A stretch of DNA of 33,608 nt from a virus, in IMG/VR virus record IMGVR_UViG_3300025133_000380, positions 1 through 33,608 of that record. One strand, given 5' to 3'. Below are positions 23,685-31,697 of the stretch, piece by piece. Both the position numbers and the translations under genes were made by a program. Positions within the stretch are counted from its first letter, which is position 1; each line of letters starts with the position of its first letter. Below the pieces are notes generated by a model. It was not told where the DNA came from and searched no databases. It saw only the letters and a program-made list of their open reading frames with translations.

Positions 23685-24442
23685 GCCACTTCTTCCCATT
23701 CTGGGGTTTGACTATCGTCTATATTAGACCAACTAGGTGTCTGACTATCACTCACCCCTGTCCAACTTGGATCTTGACTATCATCAATCAATCCCCAAAC
23801 ATTAACAGTTGGTGTTCCTGCTGTTGCTTCTAGTCCTGTTAGGGTAACTGTTGCTTTTGCTATCGAAGTTACTGTTCCTACACTACCTGTGGCTTCTAGT
23901 CCTGTTAGAGTAATTTGAACATTATGATAAACTGTAACGCTTCCTAGTGCACCTGTTGCTGCACCACATAAAACAGGTACTGTTGCTTCTCCGTCAACAT
24001 CTACTGAAACTGCACCACATGTTCCTACCGCACTCGGAAGAACAGCTATTGCTTGCGCATTAACCCCTGCTGTGGGGGCACCTGCTGTTCCTGCTACCCC
24101 TGATACTGATACATTGGCTTCGGCATCTACACTAGGAGAGCCTAGCGCACTTGTAGCAACTTGAGTAGCAGGAGTTACATTGGCTTCGGCATCTACACTA
24201 GGAGAGCCTAGCGCACTTGTAGCAACTTGAGTAGCAGGAGTTACATTGGCTTCACAATCAAAAGTGGGTGTTCCTACTGCCCCAGTTCCTGCTTGACCTG
24301 AAACAGTAATATTGTTGTCACATTTAAGAGTAACAGTGCCAAGGGCACTTGTTCCTGCGAGACCTGAAAGGGTAACAGGATTGGGTTCACCCCAAGTATC
24401 CGAGCCCCACGTGCCTCGACCCCAACCCGTGATCGCTGCCAT
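23681..24442 (-). CDS. Repeat-rich virion protein
   Basis: A 253-residue protein starting at ATG 24442. The N-terminus WGRGTWGSDTWGEPNPVTLS and the C-terminal series of DDSQ-x-PSW units are motifs I associate with structural proteins of uncultured marine phages. In between lie repeats of about 22 residues (V/LTGLEATGxxGTVT type, and ANVTPATQVATSALGSPSV present twice identically). Composition is G/A/T/V/S-rich and beta-prone. It is likely a fibre-like, needle-like or decoration protein next to the main fibre; the exact role is unknown. Confidence 0.6.
   Translation of the reverse strand: MAAITGWGRGTWGSDTWGEPNPVTLSGLAGTSALGTVTLKCDNNITVSGQAGTGAVGTPTFDCEANVTPATQVATSALGSPSVDAEANVTPATQVATSALGSPSVDAEANVSVSGVAGTAGAPTAGVNAQAIAVLPSAVGTCGAVSVDVDGEATVPVLCGAATGALGSVTVYHNVQITLTGLEATGSVGTVTSIAKATVTLTGLEATAGTPTVNVWGLIDDSQDPSWTGVSDSQTPSWSNIDDSQTPEWEEVA
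24111..24242 (-). repeat. Two identical tandem 66-bp units
   Basis: The 66 bases at 24111-24176 recur exactly at 24177-24242, followed by the first 11 bases of a third copy. They encode an exact 22-residue duplication. Full identity, including synonymous positions, indicates a very recent duplication, or collapse/expansion in assembly. Confidence 0.92.
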
Positions 24443-24449
24443 TTTTTAA

Positions 24450-24881
24450 CTAAGCTATTCTTATAATAGCTGTACTTGCTGCTGCTGCTGGGAAAACTAT
24501 TGTAAAGTCTCCTGCTGTGGACGTTTTATCTCCACCAAAATCAATAGTAGCTACAGAAGGGTCGCCACTAGCTGTATCATTATAGATTAAACAGCCTCTA
24601 GCGGTAACAGTAGCTGTACCGAAAGTCAAGTCTGCGAAATCAGTGAATCCTGTCGTTCCGCCACTTGTTGGTGCTACATTAGTAAGAGCAGAACCACCTG
24701 CAGAGTAGTTTGTACCAGTAACTTGGTTTGTGGTTGTATATGCCGTAGTTGCTGCGCCCATTGTAGCAGAACTTGTGTACAACGCTAGTTTAAAAGAGTT
24801 TCCACCAGAAGCCTTAAAATTATGTGTTGCTTCTAGCAGTTCTTTTTTAAAGCTAGTTGTTAATGTTGAGGTTATTGCCAT
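24450..24881 (-). CDS. Putative tail/virion structural protein
   Basis: A 143-residue protein starting at ATG 24881 (TAATG overlap with the upstream stop). It begins MAITSTLTTSFKKELLEATH and has FKLALYTSSATMGAATTAYTT, a beta-rich G/T/A middle, and a hydrophobic C-terminus (FTIVFPAAAASTAIIRIA). I have an impression of similar small proteins in pelagic podoviruses and cyanophages, where they are listed as virion proteins. No catalytic motif. It lies 7 bases before the repeat-rich protein. Confidence 0.6.
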   Translation of the reverse strand: MAITSTLTTSFKKELLEATHNFKASGGNSFKLALYTSSATMGAATTAYTTTNQVTGTNYSAGGSALTNVAPTSGGTTGFTDFADLTFGTATVTARGCLIYNDTASGDPSVATIDFGGDKTSTAGDFTIVFPAAAASTAIIRIA

Positions 24882-25174
24882 TATTTTATCTCCGTTAGTA
24901 TCTTAGCTAAATCGTCATGACCCTGTTTAGCTAAAATGTTTTTCATAGTGCATCGCTCACTATTGATGCTCTGCTTTATATAATAAAGTATTGTGTTGTA
25001 AATAGATAGTCTAAATGCTTCTGCTTGTTGTTTGATGTGTGGTGCAGCGTTTTCAGATATACCACAAATTCTTTCTGTAGCTTTCTCTGCCCAGTACTCA
25101 GGTGGGTGTCCTCTATACTGTTGTGTATCAACAGTTATATTCCCTAATCCGCCAACTGTGTCTATCTCAATCAT
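24881..25174 (-). CDS. Unknown 97-residue phage protein
   Basis: A 97-residue protein starting at ATG 25174, one base after the upstream stop. It has a short N-terminal strand-rich part, then QYRGHPPEYWAEKATERICG and a long amphipathic helix to the end. It is soluble, with no signal. The position between DUF115-like and virion genes suggests a virion or assembly role. Family not recognised. Confidence 0.5.
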   Translation of the reverse strand: MIEIDTVGGLGNITVDTQQYRGHPPEYWAEKATERICGISENAAPHIKQQAEAFRLSIYNTILYYIKQSINSERCTMKNILAKQGHDDLAKILTEIK

Positions 25175-25175
25175 A

Positions 25176-25913
25176 TCAATATCTTTTTGCTTCTGGTGGT
25201 GTGCTTAAAATAGGCACTAATTCTGCATTTTTTCTATTCTCTTCTTCTTTTGCTTTTTTGTACTCATTGAAACCAACCTTGTAAAACTCATTCGTTTCAG
25301 GGTCAAACATAACTAAAGGAGGATTGTCTAAACGATGGTAACCATAGACTTTATCTTGAATCGGTACATCTGTATCTAGTAACCCTGATCTTGGTGCTAC
25401 ACTTACGACTATTCCCGCAGAAATACACTTAGACAACCAAAACTCTACACAAGCTCTTCCTGCTTCTGCAAAGTGAAGGTTTCCTTTATATGTGAAATCA
25501 ACTCCGAACATATTAATCCGACCAACTTTGTTATACATAGCGAAAGCGATAGCAAAACAAACAGTATTGTTTAGATAAGAACTTCCTGTTTCTTCAATAA
25601 CCTCTAAAAGAGGAAACTCTACTAAGTTTTCACATCGGTCATCTAGTTCACAGGTGTATATCGGTCCTGGATGAGTTTTTAAAACTTTTTGCATTAGATG
25701 CGTTTGGCTTCCCGCAGCATCGCTGTCTAAAAATCTGCTGGCTGGGTCTAACATAAATGTTCTATCAACTTGCCTTGCAATTCCCGCCATTGCGTTTATT
25801 GCCCAAACTTCGTCAAACTCGTTGCCGTGAGAAATAGCTAAGTGATAGTCTAGTTGGCTTTCGCCCATTGCGACGATGGCGATATTCGCCCCGTCGAGTT
25901 CTTTTATTTTCAT
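25176..25913 (-). CDS. Rossmann-like DUF115/MAF-type protein (tentative)
   Basis: A 245-residue protein starting at ATG 25913, overlapping the upstream stop (ATGA). The N-terminal IAIVAMGES, then DEVWAINAMAG and FMLDPASRF, and later NNTVCFAIAFAMYNKVGRINMFGVDFTY give an alternating strand/helix pattern. This reminds me of DUF115 (MAF/MptE-like) proteins, which include flagellin glycosylation factors and a pterin kinase. Cys and His are scattered with no classical catalytic set. It lies between neck genes and repeat proteins, so it could modify a virion protein or sugar. Tentative by eye; another Rossmann-like enzyme is possible. Confidence 0.4.
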   Translation of the reverse strand: MKIKELDGANIAIVAMGESQLDYHLAISHGNEFDEVWAINAMAGIARQVDRTFMLDPASRFLDSDAAGSQTHLMQKVLKTHPGPIYTCELDDRCENLVEFPLLEVIEETGSSYLNNTVCFAIAFAMYNKVGRINMFGVDFTYKGNLHFAEAGRACVEFWLSKCISAGIVVSVAPRSGLLDTDVPIQDKVYGYHRLDNPPLVMFDPETNEFYKVGFNEYKKAKEEENRKNAELVPILSTPPEAKRY

Positions 25914-26560
25914 GCCTGTGGTGATCTCCTTACTTGGTCATATCTATATTGATCTCGGGTGGACTTACCTTCCCCAAGGTTTTTCATTAAGGCTAATGCC
26001 TCTTGAAATCTTTGCTCATAGATGGGTGATGTCTCATAATTTTTTAGGTACATCATTGCTTCTGCTAAACTACCATACAATAGTGCATTGGGAGCATTAG
26101 TAGAAAGCCACGTAGTACCAGAATCACCTGCCGAAGTAAGGGATGAGGGTCTATAAAAATAGTGTAACTCAAATGTAAAGTTTGAATTTGGCGTCGGTGC
26201 CAATATAAAAGTATTTTCGTCAAACTCAGCGTAATACTTTGGTTCTCCCGTAGTGGAAGATGCAGGTGTGTAATCCCGAATAAAACTTGGATGCTTTAGT
26301 CTTAGATAGTTATAGTTAGAATCACTGTCTATAACCGCTAAACTAAAGGAGGATAAGAAGTCACTAGGTGCTCCTAAATATGCAGAACCAGACGTTGCTG
26401 TTCCTGTTACGTTTTTAATAAAGTCGTCTAATTGAACGGCTTTTAAAATGCGTTCTTCCGCTGATTTTATGAAATCATCTAAATGATTAGTAAAAGATGT
26501 TTCTGTGGATTCAGCGTAATCTTGTATTGCTGTTTTTAATGTAGAGTATGTCCAACTCAT
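25910..26560 (-). CDS. Putative head-tail adaptor / tail accessory protein
   Basis: A 216-residue protein starting at ATG 26560. The helical N-terminus (TYSTLKTAIQDYAESTE, FIKSAEERILKAV) is followed by a beta-rich middle with LRLKHPSFIRDYTP, YYAEFDENTFILAPTP and FELHYFYRP, and a helical end (NALLYGSLAEAMMYLKN). This layout is similar to phage neck/adaptor proteins that follow the portal. With the gp4-like gene upstream it may build the portal-tail junction. Family assignment is from pattern only. Confidence 0.55.
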   Translation of the reverse strand: MSWTYSTLKTAIQDYAESTETSFTNHLDDFIKSAEERILKAVQLDDFIKNVTGTATSGSAYLGAPSDFLSSFSLAVIDSDSNYNYLRLKHPSFIRDYTPASSTTGEPKYYAEFDENTFILAPTPNSNFTFELHYFYRPSSLTSAGDSGTTWLSTNAPNALLYGSLAEAMMYLKNYETSPIYEQRFQEALALMKNLGEGKSTRDQYRYDQVRRSPQA

Positions 26561-26564
26561 TTCA

Positions 26565-26927
26565 TTATCCTGTTGTAACTGTTACAGTTCCTACACTTCC
26601 TGTAACTTCTTCCATGTAAAAACTAGACCCTATAACGTCATTGTGCGCAATATCCATAGATACTGAACTAACTCCGTCAGCGTTTTTAGTGTTTCCCGAC
26701 CTAACTATACCATATCCAGTGGTGGGAGCTGGTTCAGTTGGTCTTGGTTGTCTCAAAGCTTCTGGATCAACAGGCACCCTAACTGGATCTAGTTGTGGTG
26801 CTTTTGGTTCATAACATTCTCGACAAACCTTAAAACCTGTCCATTCCATTTTCATCTGTAGGTACGGATAAACAAAACCGCATCTATCACACTCTGCTTG
26901 AGAATATTTACCAACAGCATACGCCAT
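26565..26927 (-). CDS. Small zinc-ribbon protein
   Basis: A 120-residue protein starting at ATG 26927, whose first base overlaps the stop of the gp4-like gene. A CDRC pair near residue 14-17 and a CREC pair near 36-39 form a CxxC-x18-CxxC zinc-ribbon-like site. A Pro-rich linker and a beta-rich C-terminus (GSVGTVTVTT) follow. The C-terminal motif resembles repeats in the 253-residue virion protein. The place between two neck proteins suggests a virion or assembly role. No DNA-binding evidence. Confidence 0.55.
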   Translation of the reverse strand: MAYAVGKYSQAECDRCGFVYPYLQMKMEWTGFKVCRECYEPKAPQLDPVRVPVDPEALRQPRPTEPAPTTGYGIVRSGNTKNADGVSSVSMDIAHNDVIGSSFYMEEVTGSVGTVTVTTG

Positions 26928-27601
26928 TATAAATAACTCCTACTGGGCACAAGATGTAGAGAGGCTCTATTACGATCCTCATCGGCAGCAAGTTGAAAAT
27001 CTTGTTCATATTGTTGTTTTAAAAGTCCAGCTTTTTCTGGGTTTTTCTTTAAAGCAATATAATAAGCTAATCCACTAGCCATGCAAGGCATAAACCTTGA
27101 AGGTATTTGGGGATCTTGCGCAGAAGCAGTTACATCATCTATACGTTGAATAGTGTTTGCTATTAGCCTGTATGTGTATGTACTGTCTGGTGTTGGCCAC
27201 AGCTTTACAACTGGTGTGGTTTGTCTATCTAAAAATAACTGAGTTGGTCTTCCTGTGGTAGACTTATCAGGGATACTTAGATATTCTGTACGACCTATCC
27301 GTGTTAACTGTATATCGGTTGTTGTAGAACCGTCGATCTGTCGTACGATTGCGGAAACTATGTCTATGTCATAAGAGTTTAACGTATAACTATTAGTCCC
27401 AGACGTTAGGTTAGTTGTAACCTGTTCTATTGTCCAAAGATTAACACCCCTATTAGACCAATCAGCGAACATTATATTTAATGATCGCCGAGCGGTCTCC
27501 GCATCATATCCTGTCCTAAGCTCTAGTCCAGCCAACTCATATGCTTCTTCTATTGTGTCCGCTATGGTTAACTGAAAGGTCTTAGTCCCTGAGGTAGCCA
27601 T
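26927..27601 (-). CDS. P22 gp4-like head-to-tail adaptor
   Basis: A 224-residue protein starting at ATG 27601. TIADTIEEAYELAGLELRTG, ARRSLNIMFADWSNRGVNLW and IEQVTTNLTSGTNSYTL resemble P22 gp4-type tail accessory factors, which bind the portal ring and carry gp10. The C-terminal part (YYIALKKNPEKAGLLKQQYE) is helical. The matching gp10-like protein is at 9502-11367, far downstream, so the tail genes are split by the fibre, curli and lysis blocks. No muramidase motif is evident. Recognised by pattern. Confidence 0.6.
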   Translation of the reverse strand: MATSGTKTFQLTIADTIEEAYELAGLELRTGYDAETARRSLNIMFADWSNRGVNLWTIEQVTTNLTSGTNSYTLNSYDIDIVSAIVRQIDGSTTTDIQLTRIGRTEYLSIPDKSTTGRPTQLFLDRQTTPVVKLWPTPDSTYTYRLIANTIQRIDDVTASAQDPQIPSRFMPCMASGLAYYIALKKNPEKAGLLKQQYEQDFQLAADEDRNRASLHLVPSRSYL

Positions 27602-27606
27602 GTGTT

Positions 27607-28014
27607 TTAAAACTCTTTAATTACTGTTAAAACAATAACGTATGAATCTCCACTGGCGTGTCCCGTAGTTGTTAGCTTGATGTCTCCTGTTTTTCCACTT
27701 GCGGCAGTTGTGTTCTGCAAACCGCCCATGTATGAAAAGTCAACGTCATCGCTATAGTCAGAATTTAAGTCCCAACATATTGTGTTCGTACTTGCGTTCC
27801 ATAATAATTTCACACTCATACCAAAAGTTGAGTAATTAACTCTTGCGACTTTACAACCTGTGCAAGCAGCACCATCTGAACTTCTTACAGAAAGTGCGCT
27901 TACATCTATTTTGGTAACAGCCGATTCCCCAGTTCCGTCGGACGTATTAGTTAGCTGTATAACAGCTTTTCTATCGTCATCAACGATTGTTGTTGAAGTT
28001 ACTGCGTCAGCCAT
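27607..28014 (-). CDS. Putative virion structural protein
   Basis: A 135-residue, mainly beta protein starting at ATG 28014. Cys residues occur in CTGCK and near TNTICWDLN. It has G/T/S-rich loops and a hydrophobic final strand (YVIVLTVIKEF). No signal, membrane segment or catalytic motif. The setting between capsid and neck genes suggests a minor head or decoration protein; family not recognised. Confidence 0.5.
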   Translation of the reverse strand: MADAVTSTTIVDDDRKAVIQLTNTSDGTGESAVTKIDVSALSVRSSDGAACTGCKVARVNYSTFGMSVKLLWNASTNTICWDLNSDYSDDVDFSYMGGLQNTTAASGKTGDIKLTTTGHASGDSYVIVLTVIKEF

Positions 28015-28024
28015 GATCTACCCC

Positions 28025-28582
28025 TTACTCAAATGGAGTGGCTAGTGTGCCATCGCCATGTAGGAATGCTTCACAATGCCATACTGCTGCACTGGTTGCT
28101 ACTAAACGAATTACTCCGCCTACTAACCAACCTTGTGCTGCTGAACCTAAGTCAATAGTATCATCATCACTAGCATCAGGGATAAAAGTATTCGTATCAC
28201 TCGCAGTTGCTGGATCAAATACTTGTGCAAAACCAGAGAATAAATCACTGGCATTGTCCGTATTAATTTGTCCTGCGCCTGTAAAAGTTGTACCAACTAT
28301 AAATGTATAGTTAAGTCCTGCTGCTGCTGTAGGTAGTGTTACCACAATACCTGCTGCTCTGTTTAAAGTATAAACAGTTCCTGAGTCAGTAGACTCAACA
28401 GAATGCGTAGCACTTGTGATGCTACTGATATTAGAGTAAGAAGATACATACCCAGTTGTGGTTATGTTTCCGCTTGTGTCTACATCTAGATTGGTTGTGA
28501 TAGCACCAGTAGTTGCGTTCTTACTGATTTGTTCAAAACCATTTTCAGACCTGACTGGTCCATTAAATGTTGAATTTGCCAT
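28025..28582 (-). CDS. Putative virion structural protein, first gene after terminator
   Basis: I chose ATG 28582 (185 residues, MANSTFNGPVRSENGFEQ): GAGGAGG lies 8 bases upstream, whereas the ATG at 28588 is only 2 bases from it. It has a glycine/threonine/serine-rich, beta-prone chain with an acidic DASDDDTIDLGSAAQG segment and an ending AAVWHCEAFLHGDGTL. I have an impression of similar proteins in marine podoviruses near capsid genes. It follows the terminator region, so its transcription depends on readthrough or a local promoter that I could not identify with confidence. Confidence 0.6.
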   Translation of the reverse strand: MANSTFNGPVRSENGFEQISKNATTGAITTNLDVDTSGNITTTGYVSSYSNISSITSATHSVESTDSGTVYTLNRAAGIVVTLPTAAAGLNYTFIVGTTFTGAGQINTDNASDLFSGFAQVFDPATASDTNTFIPDASDDDTIDLGSAAQGWLVGGVIRLVATSAAVWHCEAFLHGDGTLATPFE

Positions 28583-28691
28583 AATCATTTCCTCCTCGGA
28601 AATAGCTCTATAGTCTTGGCTTTGTCTGCTAGGTCAGTCTATAGAACAAAGTTAATTAAACCCTAGACTTTCATTCTATAATATAAACTGT

Positions 28692-28721
28692 AAAAAAGAA
28701 AGGGATCCGAAGATCCCTTTC
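28692..28721 (-). terminator. Intrinsic terminator after the major capsid gene
   Basis: On the minus strand a 10-bp perfect stem (GAAAGGGATC / GATCCCTTTC, 28721-28712 and 28707-28698) encloses a TTCG tetraloop (28711-28708) and is followed by six T (28697-28692). UUCG loops are exceptionally stable. It lies about 25 bases after the capsid stop. The remaining 28589-28691 sequence has no gene and shows only a loose inverted repeat (TCTATAG...CTATAGA). Confidence 0.93.
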
Positions 28722-28745
28722 CAAACGATTTAAGAAAAAATCGTA

Positions 28746-29654
28746 CTAGGCTCCTGGAGAACCGTAAACACCTCTCCAATCAGACCAACCGAAAGAATAT
28801 CTTTCTCTCGCTTTGTACCTAACATTACCAGTTTCGAAGTCTCCTTCCATACCAGTTGCCATAGAAGCTCTTTCAAAGTGCTTCATGCCGTTAGGCGCAT
28901 CAGTTTTAACAAACCATGCATCTGTATCGGTTAGATAGTGGTTAACAGTGTAGCCTTCTGGTAACATCCCCATGTTTTTCATGGCATTGATGTCATTGTC
29001 TGATGTTGCCACTCTGCCAGGAGTATTTAAAATCCTGTCAGCTACGAATTGTAGTTGTGGTGGAACGATCAGTTTTCGGGCTTGCACGTTTACCTTGATA
29101 CCTCTTTCATCTTTATATCCAGCGATATCAATTAAGGCATTCTCCAACGAAGTTTCGTTTAGGTCTGCTGCTGAACTTGGCTCATTCGCTTGATCCCCAG
29201 CTGTAAGAGTTGGGTGATCAGTGGTCATGAGAGGTTTCCCGTCGCCTCCTGGATAGGAAGTAGAGAAACCATTGTTAAGTACGTTTGCAGCCTTAACTTG
29301 TTTCGTGTTTGCCATCGATCTAGCCAGTGCTCTAGTATATCTAGAAGAAAGCGTATCGTAGAGATTATCTTCGATTGCTTCTTCTGTCAATGCAAAAGCA
29401 AGGGCTACCGTTTCGTGAGTGTAGCGAGACGTGAAGGTTTCTTGCGCTGTATCATAACTTACTGCTGCACCTTCTCCTTTTACTGGAGCTTGTGCGAAGC
29501 CTGATAACATCACTTCTTCCTCAAACGCACGATCTGAAGTTTCTGTATCAAAAATTTCAGCGTGCTCATTCTCGTAACGATTATACTCGAGACCAAAGAG
29601 TGCATTCAGTCCAGGCTCGAGTTCTTTAACGAGCTGTGCTCTATTAATAGCCAT
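28746..29654 (-). CDS. Major capsid protein, Mu gpT-like
   Basis: A 302-residue protein starting at ATG 29654. The sequence pattern resembles Mu-like major head subunit gpT proteins with the HK97 fold: AINRAQLVKELEPGLNALFG at the N-terminus, ALTEEAIEDNLYDTL, the NNGFSTSYPGGDGKPLMTTD segment with the ...DHPT continuation, LIVPPQLQFVADRIL, and FVKTDAPNGMKHFERA. The length is normal for a head subunit without a large leader. It is preceded by a decoration-like gene and followed directly by the terminator, consistent with the need for the highest expression. Confidence 0.85.
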   Translation of the reverse strand: MAINRAQLVKELEPGLNALFGLEYNRYENEHAEIFDTETSDRAFEEEVMLSGFAQAPVKGEGAAVSYDTAQETFTSRYTHETVALAFALTEEAIEDNLYDTLSSRYTRALARSMANTKQVKAANVLNNGFSTSYPGGDGKPLMTTDHPTLTAGDQANEPSSAADLNETSLENALIDIAGYKDERGIKVNVQARKLIVPPQLQFVADRILNTPGRVATSDNDINAMKNMGMLPEGYTVNHYLTDTDAWFVKTDAPNGMKHFERASMATGMEGDFETGNVRYKARERYSFGWSDWRGVYGSPGA

Positions 29655-29667
29655 TTCTATTCACCCC

Positions 29668-30210
29668 TTAATCGTTGCCGTACGTCGAAGCTGGGAATAT
29701 GAAATACCCTCTAGCGTATTGCGCATTAGCTGAGTTATCTGGACGAGCCACATAAGCCACTAATTTTGCTATACCACTAGCGGTAGTCGTAGTCACACCT
29801 TCTTTCGAACGGTTGTTGTTAGTATCACCTGCAGTAGTAGAGATAGTGTGCACTTTTCCAACATCAGTTTGTGCAGGAGTCCCAGTAAACTGGGCTTCAT
29901 ACACGATGTTTGGATCAGCGTACACGTATGCTTTAATATTTGCAGAACCTAGAGTAGCCGTACCTGAGACAAATCTTCTTGTGAAGACTACTTCTCCTGT
30001 CGACTTTTGGTATTCACAGCCACCAAATACACCTAAGGGAGCATCAGTCGCTCCTCCTTGAAGAACATATCCACTCGTGAGCTTTACGACGTCACCTGCA
30101 AAGATATCGCCAGTAGCACCACTTTGGATAGGAAACTCAGAAGGGCGGATTGTGCCTCCAGACATGTGATATGCTGGTGTGAAACCATTTGGGTCATTTA
30201 CATTCGCCAT
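29668..30210 (-). CDS. Capsid decoration-like protein
   Basis: A 180-residue protein starting at ATG 30210. MANVNDPNGFTPAYHMSGGT and GDIFAGDVVKLTSGYVLQGG, then a PLGVFGGCEY segment, resemble phage head decoration or stabilization proteins with a beta-tulip-like core. The chain is beta-rich with a hydrophobic end (RGYFIFPAS). It lies 13 bases before the major capsid gene, the usual place of a decoration gene. Recognised by pattern and context. Confidence 0.6.
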   Translation of the reverse strand: MANVNDPNGFTPAYHMSGGTIRPSEFPIQSGATGDIFAGDVVKLTSGYVLQGGATDAPLGVFGGCEYQKSTGEVVFTRRFVSGTATLGSANIKAYVYADPNIVYEAQFTGTPAQTDVGKVHTISTTAGDTNNNRSKEGVTTTTASGIAKLVAYVARPDNSANAQYARGYFIFPASTYGND

Positions 30211-30255
30211 TTATTTCACCTTTAAGTTAATAATATTAATTATAATTAGCGATCC

Positions 30256-30747
30256 CTAAGAATCGCCTCCTTTACCAAATGTGACTTGAGTATTCCTATT
30301 AGGTTTACTAATAGGCATTCTACTGTCACTTTCTCGCATTAGATTTGAATCGACTGCCTCCATCTGGTCTGAAGCCATTTTATTATAGTATGCACGTCGT
30401 TGTTCGACGGTTTCGATTGGCATCTTTGCGAGGATTAACCCACCTACTCCGATTACTCCAGCATGTTTACCGTCTTCAACGGTTGGGGCTTCAAACTCAG
30501 GATGATCATCTGCTCTCACAGGTTCCCATCCTTCACGAATACGTTTTGACATATTCGCTTTGTCTTCTACTCCTGCCATTGATTCCCGTATCCATCTGTA
30601 AACGTAACCTTCTGGTGGCGTTGGTGCGTCTAATAAAGACGGTGGTTGCCATGGTTTGATACGAGCAGTTTTTGCTCGACTCTCTGCAGATCTGGGAGCC
30701 CGATCTGAGCTGGTATTTTTTTCTACATTATTTGTATTATCTACCAT
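30256..30747 (-). CDS. Unknown protein of the head module
   Basis: A 163-residue soluble protein starting at ATG 30747. The N-terminus is charged and disordered. PPEGYVYRWIRESMAG, MSKRIREGWEPVRADDHPEF and VEQRRAYYNKMASDQMEAVD are strongly structured stretches that I have an impression of seeing in marine podovirus genomes beside capsid genes. The C-terminal tail is polar. No enzyme motif. It may act in head assembly between scaffold and decoration protein. Confidence 0.55.
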   Translation of the reverse strand: MVDNTNNVEKNTSSDRAPRSAESRAKTARIKPWQPPSLLDAPTPPEGYVYRWIRESMAGVEDKANMSKRIREGWEPVRADDHPEFEAPTVEDGKHAGVIGVGGLILAKMPIETVEQRRAYYNKMASDQMEAVDSNLMRESDSRMPISKPNRNTQVTFGKGGDS

Positions 30748-30756
30748 TTTTATCTC

Positions 30757-31674
30757 CTACTTAACGTGTTTAGCGTATTCTTCAAGTGGAACACCTAGTC
30801 TTTTTGCTATTGCAACTTGACTCGATGACAACTTGACTGTGCGTCCTTTTCCTGTTCTGCCTCTAGCACCTCTGCTGGAGTTTGCAACATTCTCTTGAAC
30901 GTTATTTATTTGAGAAACTTCTCCACCACCGTTTAACTTGTGGGGAAAGGCTTCCGCCATTCTTCGATCTACTTCCTGATAATAATCATCAGTGGTTGGA
31001 TCAAAACCTTCTTGTTCGACTAATTGTCTATGAAAAGCAAAAGCACTTGTTGTCATAGCCAAATCATTGCCGAACCAATCATTCTTTGCTGCCCATCCCT
31101 GAGCTTTCGCATCAGGTTGTGGGGGAGCTTGCACTTGAGGTTGCTGAGTAACTTGTTGAGGTTGTATATCAACAGGTTGTTCTTGTGTTGTTTCTTGAGG
31201 TCTAACTCTATTTAGGCTCTCAAGTTCAACAGCAAGGGTAGCAACATCTTTTTGTGCTGCCAACATCTGCTCTGTGTCTCCGATATCATGTGCTTTTTTA
31301 TACTTATCTTCGGCACCAGCAAGTTGGCTTTCAACTCTTGCACTATATTCATCATATAGGTTTTTATCTTTTTGTGAAAGGGATGCTTGAGTATTATTTA
31401 ATTTTTGTTGAACACCTTTAGCGTATTCAACTGCTGCTGCTTCCCTTCTTTCTGCTTCACGAATCTTATAAGTTAGTTTATTTATTCGCTTTTTAACAGA
31501 TTCACTATAGTTAGCAATCTCTTCTTCAGAAGACTCTGCTTTTTGGGATTCTGTTTCTGGGGTTTCGGATTCTTCGATAACAACTTCGGGGCTTTGTTGC
31601 GCTTCTTCTGTTGTTTCTTCTAATTGAACTTCGACTTCTTGAGCCTCGGTTTCTTGTTGCATGGATTCTGCCAT
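30757..31674 (-). CDS. Scaffold-like head assembly protein
   Basis: A 305-residue protein starting at ATG 31674. It has a very acidic, E/Q/T-rich first 60 residues, a long coiled coil (about 55-155), a Q/P-rich linker (about 160-195), a middle with AKNDWFGNDLAMTTSAFAFH and a basic C-terminal end (ARGRTGKGRTVKLSSSQ... then VPLEEYAKHVK). An acidic coiled protein with a basic, capsid-binding C-terminus, encoded before the capsid gene, is the usual form of a scaffolding protein. No protease domain is evident. Confidence 0.65.
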   Translation of the reverse strand: MAESMQQETEAQEVEVQLEETTEEAQQSPEVVIEESETPETESQKAESSEEEIANYSESVKKRINKLTYKIREAERREAAAVEYAKGVQQKLNNTQASLSQKDKNLYDEYSARVESQLAGAEDKYKKAHDIGDTEQMLAAQKDVATLAVELESLNRVRPQETTQEQPVDIQPQQVTQQPQVQAPPQPDAKAQGWAAKNDWFGNDLAMTTSAFAFHRQLVEQEGFDPTTDDYYQEVDRRMAEAFPHKLNGGGEVSQINNVQENVANSSRGARGRTGKGRTVKLSSSQVAIAKRLGVPLEEYAKHVK

Positions 31675-31697
31675 GATATTCTCCTTTAGTTGCGTGA

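Noticed and set aside
30239-30244. A perfect TATAAT (minus strand) in the gap before the decoration-like gene.
   Set aside because: No acceptable upstream box at 16-18 bases; the gap is simply very AT-rich.
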